Assembly (NCBI RefSeq): GCF_000716545.1
Contig: NZ_JNWZ01000066.1
Location: forward strand, 1 to 64,000
Length of the DNA stretch: 64,000 nt
Origin: Kitasatospora phosalacinea
GTDB taxonomy: Bacteria > Actinomycetota > Actinomycetes > Streptomycetales > Streptomycetaceae
Direction of reading: 5' to 3'
In this document: in pieces, positions 33,054 to 41,147 of the stretch
Layout: every line of letters begins with the position of its first letter
Numbering within the stretch: the stretch's first letter is position 1
The notes under the pieces: model-generated
Told to the model about the DNA's origin: nothing
The model's database searches: none
What the model saw: the letters and a program-made list of their open reading frames with translations, nothing else
Made by a program: the position numbers and the translations under genes

Positions 33054-35114
33054 ATGAGAACGCCACCCGGATCCACCGGACCGCGCCGCCGGCTGACCGC
33101 CGCGGCCACGGCCTGCGCCCTCGGCGTCGGCCTGCTCACCGCAACCGCAGCGAGCGCCGCAGCGGCCCCCGCGGACCACCGCCCCCCGTCGCGCACCGTG
33201 GACATCTCCGACCCCGACGCGACCGCGGAGACCCGCTCGCTGTTCTCCTACCTGCGGGACGGACACGACTCCGCCGTACTGTTCGGCCACCAGCAGACCA
33301 CCGAGTTCGGCGTGACCTTCGCCAAGGCGGACGGCACCGCCTCCGACGTGCTCGCCGGTGTCGGCGACCACCCGGCGGTGTACGGCTGGGACATGAGCGA
33401 CCAGGGCTACGGCTCCTCCCCCGGCACCCCCGAGGAGAAGTTCGACACCTACGTCGAACTGATCGAGGACGCCCACCGCACCGGCGGGATCAACACGATC
33501 AGCGCGCACATGAACAACTTCGTCACCGGCGGCAACTACGGCGACACCAACGGGAACGTGGTCCAGCGGATCCTGCCCGGCGGCGACCACAACGCCGACT
33601 TCACCGCCTACCTCGACCGCGTCGCACGCCTCGCCCACAGCATCACCGACGACGACGGCCACCCCATCCCGGTGGTCTTCCGCCCCTTCCACGAGAACAG
33701 CGGCTCCTGGTTCTGGTGGGGAGCAGCGCACGCCTCGCCCTCCCAGTACGTCGAACTGTGGCGCTACACCGTCGAGTACCTCCGCGACACCAAGGACGTC
33801 CACAACTTCCTCTACGCCTACTCGCCCGGCGGCGGCTACGGCGGCAGCGACGACGTCTACCTGCGCACCTACCCCGGTGACGACTACGTCGACGTCCTCG
33901 GCTACGACAACTACGACGGCACCGACGGCTCCCAGCAGTGGAGGAACGCCGTCGTCACCGACCTGGGCATGCTCGCCCGCATGGCCGAGGAACACGGCAA
34001 GGTCTCCGCCTTCACCGAGTTCGGCGAGAGCGGCGGCCTCAAGCCCAACGGCCACAACGGCGACCTCCAGTGGTACACCCAGCTCCTGGACGCCATCGCC
34101 GCGGACAAGGACGCCGCCCGCACCGCGTACATGATGACCTGGACGAACTTCAGCACCGACCAGTTCTTCGTCCCGTACCCGGCGCACGGCGACCTCCCGG
34201 ACCACGAGCTCCTCGCCGACTTCCGCGCGTTCGCGGCCGACCCCCGCTCGCTGTTCAGCTCCGACCTGAACGCCCGGGACGTCTTCGGGCGACAGGTCCG
34301 CGCCGAACGGCACGCCCCGTCCGCCCACGCCGTCTCCCCCACCGACGGCCAGCGCATCACCACCCCCTCCACCACCGTCCGGGTCCGCGTCGCCGACGCC
34401 AAGCCGAAGCAGGTCTACTTCACGGTCGGCGACGACCCCACCCGGCACCCGCTGCGGCTCGACGCCGCCACCGGCTACTACACCGGCACCTGGGACATCG
34501 GCGCAGCGAACCTCGACAACACCATCACCACCCTCAAGGTCCGGGCCGACCTGCCCGGACACCGGACGCTCGCCGTCGACCACCGCGTCGCCCTCGGCGA
34601 GAAGCCCCCGCTGCCCGCTGGTGTCGTGGACGACTTCGAGGGCTACGTCGACGACACCGACCTGCGCTCCGCCTACAGCCCCTACGGCACCAACACCATC
34701 TCCCTGTCGCACGACCCCGTCGGCTCCGGCACGAGCGCACTGCGCTTCGACTACGACTTCGGCTTCCAGAACTACACCGGCATCGGACGGCGGCTCGACG
34801 GCGACTGGTCCGCCTTCACCGGCCTGTCGATGTGGCTCAAGCCGGACGGCTCCCGGCACAAGCTGGTCCTCCAGCTCGTCGCCGGCGGCATCGCCTACGA
34901 GGCGTACCCGTCCATGGCCGGCACCGAGGGCGGCACCCTGCGGATCCCGTTCTCCGACTTCCGCCCCGCCCCCTGGGACACCGCCCACGCCGACCGCCGC
35001 ATCACCCCGCAGGACCTGGCCGACCTCTCCCAGTTCAACGTCTTCGTCAACCAGGCCGACACCGGCACCACCACCCGCGGCTCCTTCTACCTGGACGACC
35101 TGCGCGCCGGCTGA
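33054..35114 (+). CDS. Secreted GH26 endo-beta-1,4-mannanase with C-terminal carbohydrate-binding domain
   Basis: The 686-aa exported enzyme starts at ATG 33054 and has a signal peptide (residues 1-38, 'ATAASAAAA'). The GH26 catalytic domain (about 55-410) has acid/base Glu214 in 'FRPFHENSGSWFWWG' and nucleophile Glu322 in 'FTEFGESGG', both in the expected context. A linking Ig-like domain (about 425-520) and a jelly-roll domain (about 525-686, 'VDDFEGYVDDTDLRSAY', 'FNVFVNQADTGTTTRGSFYLDDLRAG') resemble CIA30/CBM11-type modules. It should cut mannan backbones outside the cell and feed the ABC importer. A strong terminator follows. Confidence 0.9.
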   Translation: MRTPPGSTGPRRRLTAAATACALGVGLLTATAASAAAAPADHRPPSRTVDISDPDATAETRSLFSYLRDGHDSAVLFGHQQTTEFGVTFAKADGTASDVLAGVGDHPAVYGWDMSDQGYGSSPGTPEEKFDTYVELIEDAHRTGGINTISAHMNNFVTGGNYGDTNGNVVQRILPGGDHNADFTAYLDRVARLAHSITDDDGHPIPVVFRPFHENSGSWFWWGAAHASPSQYVELWRYTVEYLRDTKDVHNFLYAYSPGGGYGGSDDVYLRTYPGDDYVDVLGYDNYDGTDGSQQWRNAVVTDLGMLARMAEEHGKVSAFTEFGESGGLKPNGHNGDLQWYTQLLDAIAADKDAARTAYMMTWTNFSTDQFFVPYPAHGDLPDHELLADFRAFAADPRSLFSSDLNARDVFGRQVRAERHAPSAHAVSPTDGQRITTPSTTVRVRVADAKPKQVYFTVGDDPTRHPLRLDAATGYYTGTWDIGAANLDNTITTLKVRADLPGHRTLAVDHRVALGEKPPLPAGVVDDFEGYVDDTDLRSAYSPYGTNTISLSHDPVGSGTSALRFDYDFGFQNYTGIGRRLDGDWSAFTGLSMWLKPDGSRHKLVLQLVAGGIAYEAYPSMAGTEGGTLRIPFSDFRPAPWDTAHADRRITPQDLADLSQFNVFVNQADTGTTTRGSFYLDDLRAG

Positions 35115-35189
35115 GCCACGGCACCGCCCCGGCACCACGGCCCGGTCCGGTCCGGCAAGGGCGAACACCCGCGTCCGCCGCAACAGGCC

Positions 35190-35231
35190 CCGTGGCGGGG
35201 CAGCACCCCACGAACGGCTGCCCCGCCACGG
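35190..35231. terminator. Hairpin terminator after first GH26 gene
   Basis: CCGTGGCGGGGCAGC (35190-35204) pairs perfectly with its inverse (35217-35231): a 15-bp stem with a 12-base loop. The rest of the 393-bp gap to the next gene is C-rich with no other feature seen. Confidence 0.8.
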
Positions 35232-35507
35232 CCACCACGGATGCCACAACCGCCCCGGCCCCGTACCGCCCAGCACCCCACGCACCTCGTGACACCCGGC
35301 CGACCGGCCACGGCCCCGGCCGCGGACCCGAGCACCCACGGGCTCCCGCCGGCACCCCGGCCCCGCCGCTCGGCCACCCCGGACACCGGGCGCGGCCCCC
35401 TCGGGAGGAACGCCCCCCGACCCGCGCCCGGGCTGAAACCCGGCGCTCCGCCCCACGGCCGCGAGGCCGTCGGAGCACCGGTCACCCCCACCCCACGAGG
35501 AGGTACC

Positions 35508-36929
35508 GTGTCCACCCGTTCGGCCCTCTCCGCCAGACGACGGCGCGCACCGCGGCAAGCCGCCGTACTCGCGCTCCTGACGTCACTGGTCGCCGCCCTG
35601 CTCGGCGTCCTGGCCTCCCCCGCCACCGCGGCGTCCGCACCGATGGTCGGCGTCGGCTCCGGCCGCTGCCTCGACGTCACCGGCAACACCGACTCCCCCG
35701 GCACTCCCCTGGAGATCTGGGACTGCAACGACCAGGGCAACCAGTCGTTCGAGCCCACCGCCGCCGGCGAACTGCGGACCCTCGACGGCACCCGGTGCGT
35801 CGACACGGACAACAAGCGGAGCGTCACCGGCACCAAGCTCGTGATCCAGCCCTGCGACGGCACCGCGAGCCAGAAGTGGCAGCTGAACACCGACGGCTCC
35901 CTGACCGGCACCCAGTCGGGGTACTGCGCGGACGTGTACGGGGCCGGCACCGCCAACGGCACCGGCGTCGTGCTGTGGTACTGCAACTCCCAGACCAACC
36001 AGCGCTGGACGACCACCGCCACCCCCACCTCGCCGCCCGGCGGCACGTGCACCGCCACCCCGGTCGACCCGCAGGCCACCACCCAGGCCCGCAACCTGCT
36101 GTGCTACCTCTACTCCCAGTACGGCCAGCACATCGTCTCCGGCCAGCAGGAGACCAACGGCAGCGAGAACGAGATCGACTACATCCACACCAACACCGGC
36201 AAGTACCCGGCCATCCGCGGCATGGACATGTGCGACCGCCCCGGCTCCATCACCCGCGCCGCCGCCTGGTGGAACGCCGGCGGCATCCCCCTGCTGCGCT
36301 GGCACGTGGGCGCCCCCGCGACCGGCTACTGCAACTACGGCGGCACCGCCTCCATCACCAACACCCTCACCCCCGGCACCGCCGAATACACCTCCTACAC
36401 CGGTGAACTCGACCAGGCCGCGGCTGCCCTCCTCGACCTCCAGGCCCAGGACGTCGCGGTCATCTGGGCCCCCTACCACGAGGCCGGCGGCACCTGGTTC
36501 TGGTGGAGCAAGGAGGGCGCCGACCCGTACAAGAAGCTCTTCGCCTTCCAGTTCGACTACCTGACCAAGACCAAGGGCGTGCACAACCTGGTCTGGATGA
36601 TGCCCTACAACGGCGACCCCCAGGCGTCGTTCTACCCGGGCAAGGGCTACACCGACATCGGCGGCGCGGACACCTACGTCAGCGACCGGGGCCCGCTGAC
36701 CTCGCTGTTCAACGCCACCAAGAGCATCGTCGGCCCCACCGTCCCGATCGCCCTCCACGAGAACTCCGCCGTCCCCGACCCCGCCCAACTCCAGTCGTCC
36801 CGCACCCCCTGGGTCCTCTTCAACACCTGGAACGGCAGCTTCATCACCGGCCAGGACCCCACCTACCTCAACACCGTCTACAACAGCGCCTACGTCGTCA
36901 CCCGCGACGAAGTCCCCGACCTGAAGTGA
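35508..36929 (+). CDS. Secreted GH26 beta-mannanase with N-terminal ricin-type lectin domain
   Basis: The 473-aa exported enzyme starts at GTG 35508 after GAGGAGG. It has a signal peptide (to about residue 43, 'ASPATAAS') and a CBM13/ricin beta-trefoil (about 45-165) with three repeats marked by 'GRCLDV', 'TRCVDT', 'GYCADV' and QxW-type ends ('SQKWQL', 'NQRWTT'). A short linker leads to the GH26 domain (about 180-473). The acid/base is Glu325 in 'WAPYHEAGGTWFWWS'; the candidate nucleophile is Glu418 in 'IALHEN'. The domain order differs from the neighbour at 33054, so the pair are distant relatives, not a recent tandem copy. Confidence 0.9.
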   Translation: MSTRSALSARRRRAPRQAAVLALLTSLVAALLGVLASPATAASAPMVGVGSGRCLDVTGNTDSPGTPLEIWDCNDQGNQSFEPTAAGELRTLDGTRCVDTDNKRSVTGTKLVIQPCDGTASQKWQLNTDGSLTGTQSGYCADVYGAGTANGTGVVLWYCNSQTNQRWTTTATPTSPPGGTCTATPVDPQATTQARNLLCYLYSQYGQHIVSGQQETNGSENEIDYIHTNTGKYPAIRGMDMCDRPGSITRAAAWWNAGGIPLLRWHVGAPATGYCNYGGTASITNTLTPGTAEYTSYTGELDQAAAALLDLQAQDVAVIWAPYHEAGGTWFWWSKEGADPYKKLFAFQFDYLTKTKGVHNLVWMMPYNGDPQASFYPGKGYTDIGGADTYVSDRGPLTSLFNATKSIVGPTVPIALHENSAVPDPAQLQSSRTPWVLFNTWNGSFITGQDPTYLNTVYNSAYVVTRDEVPDLK

Positions 36930-37756
36930 CCCGCCCCACCGGTCGGCCGGCACCCACGTGCCAGCCGACCGGCCGTGGACGTCCCCTCACGCAGCGGACG
37001 TCGGCGCACGATGCGCCGCAGCGGCTTCAAGGACGCAGCCGAGGCCGAGGCGCCGCTTCGACGCCCCCTGTCCGATCCGGACCGCAGCGGTGCGCTCGAC
37101 ACGATTCGCAGCGGCGTGCCACCGGGACAGGCATCGACGAGTTCACGTGCCGCCTCGTTCGATCGAACCAGTGCCGTGGAGCAGACAGCGGTGCCACTCC
37201 CCGGCCTGCTCGCTGTCCGCACGCAGGAGGCCGCGTTCTGCTTCACGGGCATGGCGACGTGGGGCTCGGCCGTGGTCGAGGCCGCCCGCGCCTTCCGGGG
37301 GAGGTACGGGACGGAGCCGCCGGACGGGGCCGAGGCGTCCGGCTCGTTCTCGGGTGTGACGACCTCCAGCTCCACCGTGTTCCACGGAGTGTGCCGCGGC
37401 CCTTTCGTGCACCCGGGCAGCAACGCGGCACAGGCCTGCGCGATCTCGTCGACCTGGCTCAGCACGCACGCGAAGCCAATGCTCACGGTGGAGGGTTCGG
37501 CGGGGGTCTCGCCCGGGACGAGCAGGGCGTCCTGGAACGCCCACCGCCGGACGTGCGTGAGCCGTCCCGGGATCGTGAACAGGTCGATGAACCCGAGCCC
37601 CCGGGTCCAGAACTCCACGGACGTCGCGAGGTCGGACGTCGGCACGGTCACGAACATCGGCATGCCGTAAATGCCCCGGTAGACCTCGGGCGGCTGCGCG
37701 TCGAGCGCGGGCGCGGGGACGGGGCTGATCTCGAATGCGTTGTAGTGCTCGGTCAT
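36890..37756 (-). CDS. VOC (glyoxalase-like) protein with abnormal C-terminal extension
   Basis: Residues 1-130 form a glyoxalase/bleomycin-resistance-type domain ('MFVTVPTSDLATSVEFWTRGLGFIDLFTI', 'RRWAFQDALLVPG', 'NTVELEVVTPEN'). Homologues end about 20 residues later, but here the frame leaves the family after 'VVTPENE' (near 37345) and runs another 155 low-similarity residues to 36890. That overlaps the 3' end of the mannanase gene by 40 bases and passes through its terminator. The native C-terminus has probably been replaced by a deletion or rearrangement. The start at 37756 is set by the promoter at 37763-37793, which implies a leaderless transcript. No function can be assigned. Confidence 0.55.
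   Translation of the reverse strand: MTEHYNAFEISPVPAPALDAQPPEVYRGIYGMPMFVTVPTSDLATSVEFWTRGLGFIDLFTIPGRLTHVRRWAFQDALLVPGETPAEPSTVSIGFACVLSQVDEIAQACAALLPGCTKGPRHTPWNTVELEVVTPENEPDASAPSGGSVPYLPRKARAASTTAEPHVAMPVKQNAASCVRTASRPGSGTAVCSTALVRSNEAARELVDACPGGTPLRIVSSAPLRSGSDRGRRSGASASAASLKPLRRIVRRRPLREGTSTAGRLARGCRPTGGAGHFRSGTSSRVTT
36941..36970. terminator. Hairpin terminator after second GH26 gene
   Basis: GGTCGGC-C-GGCAC (36941-36953) pairs with GTGCC-A-GCCGACC (36958-36970) around a four-base loop, with one internal C/A mismatch. It starts 11 bp after the stop codon. Confidence 0.7.
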
Positions 37757-37762
37757 GTGCCC

Positions 37763-37793
37763 ATGCTGGAACATGACGCAACGTCAGGGTCAA
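37763..37793 (-). promoter_or_regulatory. MerR-type promoter of the VOC gene
   Basis: On the minus strand, TTGACC (37793-37788) and CAGCAT (37768-37763) are separated by 19 bp, the long spacer that MerR-family activators untwist. The spacer holds the palindrome TGACG-TTG-CGTCA (37774-37786). The ATG at 37756 lies six bases after the -10. No merR gene is in the window. Confidence 0.7.
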
Positions 37794-37873
37794 GTGCCGG
37801 TTGGACGGCGGACGGCCGACGCGGGCCGGGAGAGCCTCGGCTCCCCCGGCCCGCGCCGGACGGAACCGCGGGA

Positions 37874-38275
37874 TCAGCCGGCCAGCTGGGCCTGGAAGAC
37901 GGCGATGTTGAAGTACGCCTTGGCCTCCCGGATGAGGCCGGCCTCGTCCAGCTCGTAGACGTTGATGCCGGACCAGTTGACCGGCCTGCCGTCCAGGGCG
38001 ACGGCGGCCCCGCGCCAGGAGACGGCGACCTGGTTGCCGATGGTGTGGGCCTCGGTGGGGGTCAGCCCGAGGAAGGGCCGGAAGCCGGGCAGCACGGAGG
38101 CGATGAAGTCGCGGATCGCGGCGCGCCCGACGATCGGCGGGGCGCCGACCGGGTCGTGGAAGACCCCGTCCTCGGCGAACGCGTTCGCCCAGGCGTCGGC
38201 ATCGCCTTCCTGGGAGGCGCGGAAGAACCGCAGGACGGCGGGTGGCATGGCCGGGAACGTCATCGGGAACGTCAT
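37874..38275 (-). CDS. SnoaL/NTF2-like protein
   Basis: The 133-aa protein has the cone-shaped alpha+beta NTF2 fold pattern: an N-terminal helix 'VLRFFRASQEGDADAWANAFAEDGVFHDPVG', then 'IVGRAAIRDFIASVL' and a C-terminal strand set 'GRPVNWSGINVYELDEAGLIREAKAYFNI'. Members include polyketide cyclases, isomerases and many of unknown role. ATG 38275 has GAAGGA at good spacing. It lies 100 bp after the MFS gene on the same strand and may be cotranscribed. Confidence 0.8.
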   Translation of the reverse strand: MTFPMTFPAMPPAVLRFFRASQEGDADAWANAFAEDGVFHDPVGAPPIVGRAAIRDFIASVLPGFRPFLGLTPTEAHTIGNQVAVSWRGAAVALDGRPVNWSGINVYELDEAGLIREAKAYFNIAVFQAQLAG

Positions 38276-38375
38276 GAAGATCCTTCGCGTCGATCGGTGG
38301 TCGGGTGTTCGGTTCGTTGGGTCTGCGACGTCGGGCCCGGCGGCGGGGGTGCCCGCGCCGGCGTCCGGCGGCCGT

Positions 38376-39638
38376 TCACCGCGGTGGGCCCGCGTACGAC
38401 GCGAGGGGCTCCGCGGAGGGCGACTCCTCGCGTCCCCGGCGGCACCGGCCGTCGGCGAGCCGTGCGGTCAGGGCGAGGGCGGCGGCGAGGGCGATGAGGG
38501 CGCACACCCCGGTCCAGCCCAGCAGGGCGTAGGCGCGGATGGCGAGCCAGGATCCGGCGCTGCCGCCGAGGAACGAGCACGTCATGTAGGCGGTGTTGAG
38601 TCGGCTGCGGGCCTCGGGCCGCAGCGCGAAGATGCGGGCCTGATTGGCGACCTGGCTGCACTGCACCGCCACGTCGAGCAGCAGGAGCCCCAGGCCCACG
38701 GCCGCCAGTCCGGTGGCCCCGCCCGCGACACCGGCGCCCAGTGCCACCGCGGCGGCGAGGACGCCCCAGGCGCACCAGGTGTTCACGCGGTCCGCGCCGC
38801 GCCGGTCCACCCAGCGTCCGGCGGCGGGAGCGCAGCACATGCTGGCCGCGCCGATCAGCGCCAGGACGCCGACGGCTTGGGCGTCCATGCGGTAGTGCGG
38901 GCCGGTGAGCAGCAGGGCGAGCGCCGTCCAGGCGGCGCTGAAGGCGCCGAAGAGGGTGGACTGGTAGAGCGCGGAGCGGCGCAGGTCCGGCTCGGTGCGC
39001 AGCATCCGCACGGCGTCCGCCAGGAGAACCGGGTACCGGTCGCGGGTGGCGGACGCAGTGGCGGGCAGCGCCAGTCCGAGGACGACGGCGAGCAGTCCGG
39101 TCAGCGCGGCGGCAGCCAGGTAGGGGGCGCGCCAGCCGAGGTGTTCGCCCAGCACGCCGCCGAAGGTGCGGGCCAGCAGGATTCCGCCGATCAGGCCGCC
39201 CTGGAGGGTGCCGATCACCGAGCCGCGCCGGTCCGGGGCGACCAGGCCCGCGGCCATCGGCAGGAGCAGCTGCGGGACCACCGTGGTCAGGCCGACCGCG
39301 ACGCCGGCGGCCATCAACGGCGCGGCGGCCGGGGCGAGCCCGGCGGCCAGCAGCGCGCAGGCGGTCACCACCAGCAGGACGGTGATCAGCGGGCGGCGCG
39401 GGAGCCGGTCGCCGAGCGGGACGAGCAGGAAGATTCCGACGGCGTAGCCGAACTGGGTCACCGTGGCCACGCCGGCCGCGGCGGACGGCGTGATGCCCAA
39501 CCCGTCGGCGATGAGCGGGGTGAGGGCCTGGGGGAAGTAGACGTTCGCCACGCTGACGCCGCACGCCAGCGCCATCACCAGCGGCAGCCGCGGGCCCGGC
39601 CCCGCAGGACCGGGCGGGTGTCGGGCTCGGAAAGTCAT
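38376..39638 (-). CDS. MFS exporter with IS-derived start
   Basis: The 420-aa protein has 12 predicted spans with MFS signature 'PLGDRLPRRPLITVLLV' (loop 2-3) and 'RWVDRRGADRVNTW'. It resembles drug-proton antiporters of the sugar efflux/YgaY type. The frame's first ATG (39638) lies within the left terminal repeat of the adjoining IS, which begins at 39619. The first seven or so codons therefore come from the element, and the native N-terminus and promoter have been displaced. Start at an internal GTG/ATG near 'LVMALACGVSVANVYFP' is possible. Expression may depend on an outward promoter of the IS. Confidence 0.8.
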   Translation of the reverse strand: MTFRARHPPGPAGPGPRLPLVMALACGVSVANVYFPQALTPLIADGLGITPSAAAGVATVTQFGYAVGIFLLVPLGDRLPRRPLITVLLVVTACALLAAGLAPAAAPLMAAGVAVGLTTVVPQLLLPMAAGLVAPDRRGSVIGTLQGGLIGGILLARTFGGVLGEHLGWRAPYLAAAALTGLLAVVLGLALPATASATRDRYPVLLADAVRMLRTEPDLRRSALYQSTLFGAFSAAWTALALLLTGPHYRMDAQAVGVLALIGAASMCCAPAAGRWVDRRGADRVNTWCAWGVLAAAVALGAGVAGGATGLAAVGLGLLLLDVAVQCSQVANQARIFALRPEARSRLNTAYMTCSFLGGSAGSWLAIRAYALLGWTGVCALIALAAALALTARLADGRCRRGREESPSAEPLASYAGPPR

Positions 39639-40801
39639 CGCCGCAGGTGGCAGGTATAGAGCGACCTCGGCTGGCAGCATGTCCGGGTGATCGTTTCGAC
39701 GCTGTACAAGGTCACCCGGAAGCTGCTGTCCATCCCCAAAGTGCTGCTACGCCGCGACACTGCCAAGGACGCGGAGTTGCTCGTGCTCAGGCACGAGAAC
39801 GCGGTGCTGCGTCGCCACCTCGCCGGCCCGGTCCGCTATGAACCGGAGGATCGGTTCTGGCTGGCAGCGCTGTCCAGCCTGATACCCCGTCACCGGTGGC
39901 GGGCAGTTTTCCCGGTCACTCCCGGCACGCTGCTGGCCTGGCACCGCCGACTCATCGCGGCGAAGTGGGACTACAGTGCGCGGCGCGCCCGGACCGGGCG
40001 GCCGCCGACCAGAGCGGCACTCAAGAACCTGATTCTGCGACTGGCACGGGAAAATGCAGGGTGGGGCCACAGGCGGATCCAGGGCGAGCTCGCCCGCCTC
40101 GGGCACCCGATCGCCGCATCCACGGTGTGGGAGATCCTCCACGCCGCGGGCATCGACCCGGCCCCGCGCCGCACCGGCCCAACCTGGCGCGAGTTCCTCA
40201 CGACCCAGGCCGAGGGCATCATCGCCGTCGACTTCTTCCATCTCGACACGATCCTCGGACAGCGCCTGTACGCGCTGGCGTTCCTCGAACACGGCACCCG
40301 TCAGCTACACATCGCCGACGTCACCGCCCACCCCACCCGGGAGTGGGCGGTGCAGCAAGCCCGGAACGTGACCGCCGACCTCGGCCGACGCGCGGAGTCC
40401 CTGCAGTTCCTGCTGCGTGACCGCGACGGCAAGTACGGGCAGTCCTTCGACGCCGTCTTCGAGGCCGAGGACATGGAGATCCTCAAGAGCGCGCCGCGGG
40501 CCCCTCGGATGAACGCCCACTGCGAGCGGGTGATCGGGAGCATCCGACGTGAGGCCCTGGACCATGTCCTCATCATGAACGAGGCCCACGCCCGGCACGT
40601 CCTGGCCGCCTACCAGCAGCACTACAACGAACACCGACCGCACCGGGCCCGCAACCAGCTACCGCCCGGGGTCCACGAGCAGCCCACTACCGCGCACGAG
40701 CTCGAAGGCCACAACCTCCTGCGCACCCGCGTCCTCGGCGGTGTCATCAACGAGTACCGCTATGCGGCTTGACCTGCAGCGACGACTTTCCGAGCCCCAC
40801 A
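39619..40801 (+). mobile_element. IS481/IS3-like insertion sequence (1183 bp)
   Basis: The element is bounded by imperfect terminal inverted repeats of about 29 bp: left TGTCGGGCTCGGAAAGTC..., right (inverse) TGTGGGGCTCGGAAAGTC..., both continuing to GCAGGT. The ends are TGT...ACA. It holds one intact transposase gene. No clear target-site duplication is seen (left flank ...GCGGG, right flank CGGCA...). The left end lies in the 5' end of the MFS gene; the right end is 139 bp from tRNA-Pro. Confidence 0.8.
39687..40772 (+). CDS. DDE transposase (integrase core) of the insertion sequence
   Basis: The 361-aa protein has an N-terminal helical/HTH region (about 25-150: 'LLVLRHENAVLRRHL', 'GWGHRRIQGELARLGHPIAASTVWEIL') and an rve integrase core (about 165-330). 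The DDE triad is visible as Asp in 'IAVDFFHLDT', Asp in 'LLRDRDGKYG' and Glu in 'NAHCERVIGSIRREALD'. A C-terminal 'HYNEHRPHRARNQLPP' block ends the core. The GTG start at 39687 and an uninterrupted frame suggest an active element. It is one frame, unlike the two-frame OrfAB of classical IS3. Confidence 0.9.
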   Translation: MIVSTLYKVTRKLLSIPKVLLRRDTAKDAELLVLRHENAVLRRHLAGPVRYEPEDRFWLAALSSLIPRHRWRAVFPVTPGTLLAWHRRLIAAKWDYSARRARTGRPPTRAALKNLILRLARENAGWGHRRIQGELARLGHPIAASTVWEILHAAGIDPAPRRTGPTWREFLTTQAEGIIAVDFFHLDTILGQRLYALAFLEHGTRQLHIADVTAHPTREWAVQQARNVTADLGRRAESLQFLLRDRDGKYGQSFDAVFEAEDMEILKSAPRAPRMNAHCERVIGSIRREALDHVLIMNEAHARHVLAAYQQHYNEHRPHRARNQLPPGVHEQPTTAHELEGHNLLRTRVLGGVINEYRYAA

Positions 40802-40888
40802 CGGCACCGCGGTCCCCGGCTGGTCCCTGGCAAGATCGCCCGAAGCATGGCAGGGGCAGGTGGCGGCATCAAGAGGCGCGCAGCAGAA

Positions 40889-40927
40889 AAGGCCGCTGAT
40901 CTGGGATTTCTCCCGATCAACGGCCTT
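40889..40927 (-). terminator. Terminator of tRNA-Pro
   Basis: Read on the minus strand, AAGGCCGTTGATC pairs with GATCAGCGGCCTT (one mismatch) and is followed by TTTTC. It is a classical intrinsic terminator 12 bp after the tRNA. Confidence 0.85.
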
Positions 40928-40939
40928 CCGACATCACTG

Positions 40940-41013
<74 letters not shown>

Positions 41014-41147
41014 TGGTCGTCCACCCGGTGGCCCTGGCGGGCTCCTTGGCTTCTTGACCTTGCCCCCGATCTCTCGGCGACGTGGAAAACAATACAGCAC
41101 GTCGGGGGGTGCTCGCTGCCAGGTTTCGGGGGTGGCGGGCCGGCGGG

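Noticed and set aside
36975..37670. 231-codon plus-strand frame opposite the VOC gene
   Set aside because: It has no family motif and its 3' half is antisense to conserved VOC residues. I kept the VOC gene with an uncertain C-terminus.
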